A model generated the notes under the pieces. It worked only from the letters and a program-made list of their open reading frames with translations, did no database searches and was not told where the DNA came from. Below, piece by piece: positions 31,981 to 33,605 of a stretch of 33,605 nucleotides of DNA. The stretch is taken from positions 1 through 33,605 of the forward strand of contig DASTYK010000144.1 in the NCBI GenBank assembly GCA_035764935.1, read 5' to 3'. The position numbers and the translations under genes are program-made. This DNA comes from Longimicrobiales bacterium. GTDB lineage: Bacteria > Gemmatimonadota > Gemmatimonadetes > Longimicrobiales > RSA9. Within the stretch, counting starts at the first letter, position 1; every line of letters starts with the position of its first letter.

Positions 31981-32768
31981 TGCGGTTCGCCCGATATACC
32001 GGCGCAGCGATGGCGCTGGCCGGAGCACTGTTCGTCGCGCCGAGCGTCGCTTCGGCACAGGATTTCTCCTGGAACGGCAGCCTGTCCGCGGGGCAGTCCG
32101 TCGAGATCAAGGGCGTGAACGGGGAGATCGTCGCCGTCCCCGCGAGTGGCGGGCAGGTGCGTGTCACTGCCGTGAAAACCGAGGGCCGCCGCGGAGACGC
32201 CGAGGACGTGCGGATCGAGGCCGTGCGCCACGACGGCGGCGTCACGATCTGCGCGGTCTACCCTGACGGCCGTGAGCGCAACGAATGCCGGCCCGGCAGC
32301 GGTGGCCGCCTCGGTGCGCGGGACAACGACGTCAAGGTCGCGTTCCGCGTCGAAGTCCCGTCCAACGTGGACTTCATCGGCAAGACCGTGAACGGTGCGA
32401 TCCGCGCAACGGGCCTGAGTGGCCGCGTGGCCGCGGAAACCGTGAACGGCAAGGTCGAGGTCCAGACTCGCGGGATTGCGCGCGCAAACACCGTGAACGG
32501 CTCCATCGAGGTAGCGATGGATCGCGCCGACTGGGCGGGCGAACTGGAGTTCGAGACGGTGAACGGCTCGATCGAGGTCGCGATCGGTGCGGACAATCCG
32601 AGCATGGACGTGGAAGCGTCCACCGTGAACGGCAGCATCTCGACCGACTGGCCGCTGACGGTGCAGGGGCGGTGGGGACCGAAGCGGATGAACGGCACGA
32701 TCGGGTCGGGCGGGCGGACGCTAAGCCTGTCGACGGTGAACGGGAGCATCGCGATCGTGCGACGTTAG
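31977..32768 (+). CDS. Exported DUF4097-family beta-strand-repeat protein (second)
   Basis: 263 residues with a clear signal peptide (MMRFARYTGAAMALAGALFVAPSVASAQ). VNG-containing strands recur: KGVNGEIVAV, KTVNGAIRATG, ETVNGKVEVQ, NTVNGSIEVAM, ETVNGSIEVAIG, STVNGSISTD and a final STVNGSIAIVRR. These form a repeat solenoid like that of the preceding paralogue. Two cysteines (VTICAV and NECRPG) could form a disulfide. ATGATG at 31977 overlaps the previous stop, so the two are translated together. It is the last gene of the sigma/ZAS/DUF4097/DUF4097 unit and is followed by a strong terminator. Confidence 0.9.
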   Translation: MMRFARYTGAAMALAGALFVAPSVASAQDFSWNGSLSAGQSVEIKGVNGEIVAVPASGGQVRVTAVKTEGRRGDAEDVRIEAVRHDGGVTICAVYPDGRERNECRPGSGGRLGARDNDVKVAFRVEVPSNVDFIGKTVNGAIRATGLSGRVAAETVNGKVEVQTRGIARANTVNGSIEVAMDRADWAGELEFETVNGSIEVAIGADNPSMDVEASTVNGSISTDWPLTVQGRWGPKRMNGTIGSGGRTLSLSTVNGSIAIVRR

Positions 32769-32810
32769 CGGGGTCCTTCTCTGATCTGCTGGCCCGGGCG
32801 GGAAACAACA

Positions 32811-32845
32811 AAGCGGTGACCTCCGAGTGGAGGTCACCGCTTTTT
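32811..32845. terminator. Bidirectional intrinsic terminator
   Basis: AAGCGGTGACCTCC (32811-32824) pairs perfectly with GGAGGTCACCGCTT (32829-32842) around the loop GAGT, and five T end the plus-strand side (32841-32845). On minus the stem is followed by TGTTGTTT. It lies between the convergent DUF4097 and regulator genes and can serve both. Confidence 0.92.
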
Positions 32846-32847
32846 CT

Positions 32848-33294
32848 TCAATCTTCGGGATCGCGGACCGACCGGATCAGCGCCTCCATGTGCGCGATGT
32901 AGTCGTCGAGCGCGCCGCGGCCCGCCTCCGTGAGCCGGTACTCGGTGCGCGGCACGCGACCGTCGAACGTCTTGGTGCACGTGATGTAGGAGGCGTCCTC
33001 GAGCTTGCGGGCATGCACGCTCAGGTTGCCGTCGGTCGTGTCGAGCAGCGTCTTCAGCTCGTTGAACGTGAGCGTCTCGTTCACGGCGAGGGCGCTCACG
33101 ATGCCCAGGCGGATCCGCTCATGGATGGTGCGGTCGAGCTCGAGCGAGTTGGTAAGCGACTGCCCGCGCACGCCGTTCAGCCGGCGCTTCGTCGAGTGCG
33201 CAGTCTTCCGCTTCCGCTCCTGTCCCAGTCGCTCGGTCTTGCCCGTCATCCGCTCCTCACGTTCCTGCAAGAGTGTCCCATTGCCGGGCTGCAT
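32848..33294 (-). CDS. Winged-helix transcriptional regulator
   Basis: 148 residues. The core, LELDRTIHERIRLGIVSALAVNETLTFNELKTLLDTTDGNLSVHARKLEDASYITCTK, is a winged helix of the MarR/ArsR-like type with the DGNLSVHARKLE recognition helix. A wing (GRVPRTEYRLTEAG) and a C-terminal helix probably used for dimerisation follow. The N-terminal ~50 residues are basic and poorly conserved. The ATG at 33294 overlaps the stop of the S9 peptidase gene as TGATG. An in-frame ATG at 33249 with GAGGAG upstream is a strong alternative and would shorten the protein to 133 residues. Coupling to the peptidase gene suggests it regulates that operon; the ligand is unknown. Confidence 0.88.
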   Translation of the reverse strand: MQPGNGTLLQEREERMTGKTERLGQERKRKTAHSTKRRLNGVRGQSLTNSLELDRTIHERIRLGIVSALAVNETLTFNELKTLLDTTDGNLSVHARKLEDASYITCTKTFDGRVPRTEYRLTEAGRGALDDYIAHMEALIRSVRDPED

Positions 33295-33605
33295 CAGCTC
33301 GCCGGGCGATCCGTGTCCACCAGCTTCTCGACGAGCCAGTCGGTGATCATCGTGAACAGGTGCACCGTCGTGTTGCCACCACTGATGCTGTGCGTACGGT
33401 TCGGGTAGATCATCAGGTCGAACTGCTTGCCGGCCGCCTGCAGCGCATTCACGAGCTGCACCGAGTTCTGGAAGTGCACGTTGTCATCGCCCGTGCCATG
33501 GATCAGCAGCAGCTCCCCGGTCAGGTCGTCCGCCTTGTGAACGGGCGAATTGTCGTAACCCGCGGGATTCTCCTGCGGCGTCCGCATGAACCGCTCGGTG
33601 TAGAT
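33294..33605 (-). CDS. S9-family prolyl oligopeptidase (DPP-IV-like), C-terminal fragment
   Basis: The gene runs off the right edge; its last 103 codons are in the window. The visible part, starting IYTERFMRTPQENPAGYDNSPV, is the end of the alpha/beta-hydrolase domain of S9B peptidases. The catalytic aspartate lies in LLIHGTGDDNVHFQN and the catalytic histidine in NRTHSISGGNT; the serine lies outside the window. Such enzymes remove N-terminal dipeptides, often after proline, usually outside the cytoplasm. The stop overlaps the regulator start by one base (TGATG). Confidence 0.93.
   Translation of the reverse strand: MYTERFMRTPQENPAGYDNSPVHKADDLTGELLLIHGTGDDNVHFQNSVQLVNALQAAGKQFDLMIYPNRTHSISGGNTTVHLFTMITDWLVEKLVDTDRPAS

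Overview
The window is a 33.6 kb stretch of very GC-rich bacterial chromosome, densely packed with genes on both strands. No rRNA, tRNA, insertion sequence, phage gene or CRISPR array was found. High GC, several ECF sigma/anti-sigma operons, secreted M14 peptidases, DUF4097 and HEAT-repeat proteins, and a solitary infA together suggest Gemmatimonadota (perhaps Longimicrobia-like). That placement is an inference from gene content, not from a marker-gene tree.

Layout. (1) 1-1668, minus strand: the start of an Fe/Mn superoxide dismutase, a small conserved protein, a WHy/LEA14-like lipoprotein and infA, with a strong hairpin/U-tract in the DNA upstream of infA. (2) 2085-6640, plus strand: an FAD-Rieske oxidoreductase, then an ArgJ-like acetyltransferase coupled to a GNAT-histone-deacetylase fusion. 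(3) 6641-7855: about 1.2 kb of mostly non-coding DNA holding a G-quadruplex-type G-tract, a 61-bp tandem repeat array built on the palindrome GCAACGTTGC, one 55-residue minus-strand gene with its own terminator, and a long leader with an early terminator before a DEAD-box helicase. (4) 7856-17862: helicase, UbiB/AarF kinase-like protein, ECF sigma/ZAS anti-sigma pair, SIRT5-type sirtuin, a YtcJ-like amidohydrolase lipoprotein and a secreted M14 peptidase with calcium-loop-like insertions. (5) 17872-22961: SDR, phytoene-desaturase-type FAD protein, an FtsH paralogue and a SprT-like protein.

(6) 23135-32768 is the most unusual part. Two related ECF sigma operons flank a minus-strand phzF-msrB-M14 operon. 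The first encodes sigma factor, a membrane anti-sigma-like protein without a zinc motif, and two exported HEAT-repeat proteins. The second encodes sigma factor, a ZAS anti-sigma factor and two exported DUF4097 beta-strand-repeat proteins. Both sigma genes are preceded by the same promoter-like pattern, CAACC-N17-GTC, so they may be autoregulated and may recognise overlapping promoters. (7) 32848-33605, minus strand: a winged-helix regulator coupled to the 3' end of an S9 (DPP-IV-like) peptidase gene.

Convergent gene ends are repeatedly marked by long hairpins. Two of these, at about 9115 and 13727, start with the same ACCACGGAG...CACAGAG motif and appear to be one family of intergenic inverted-repeat elements.
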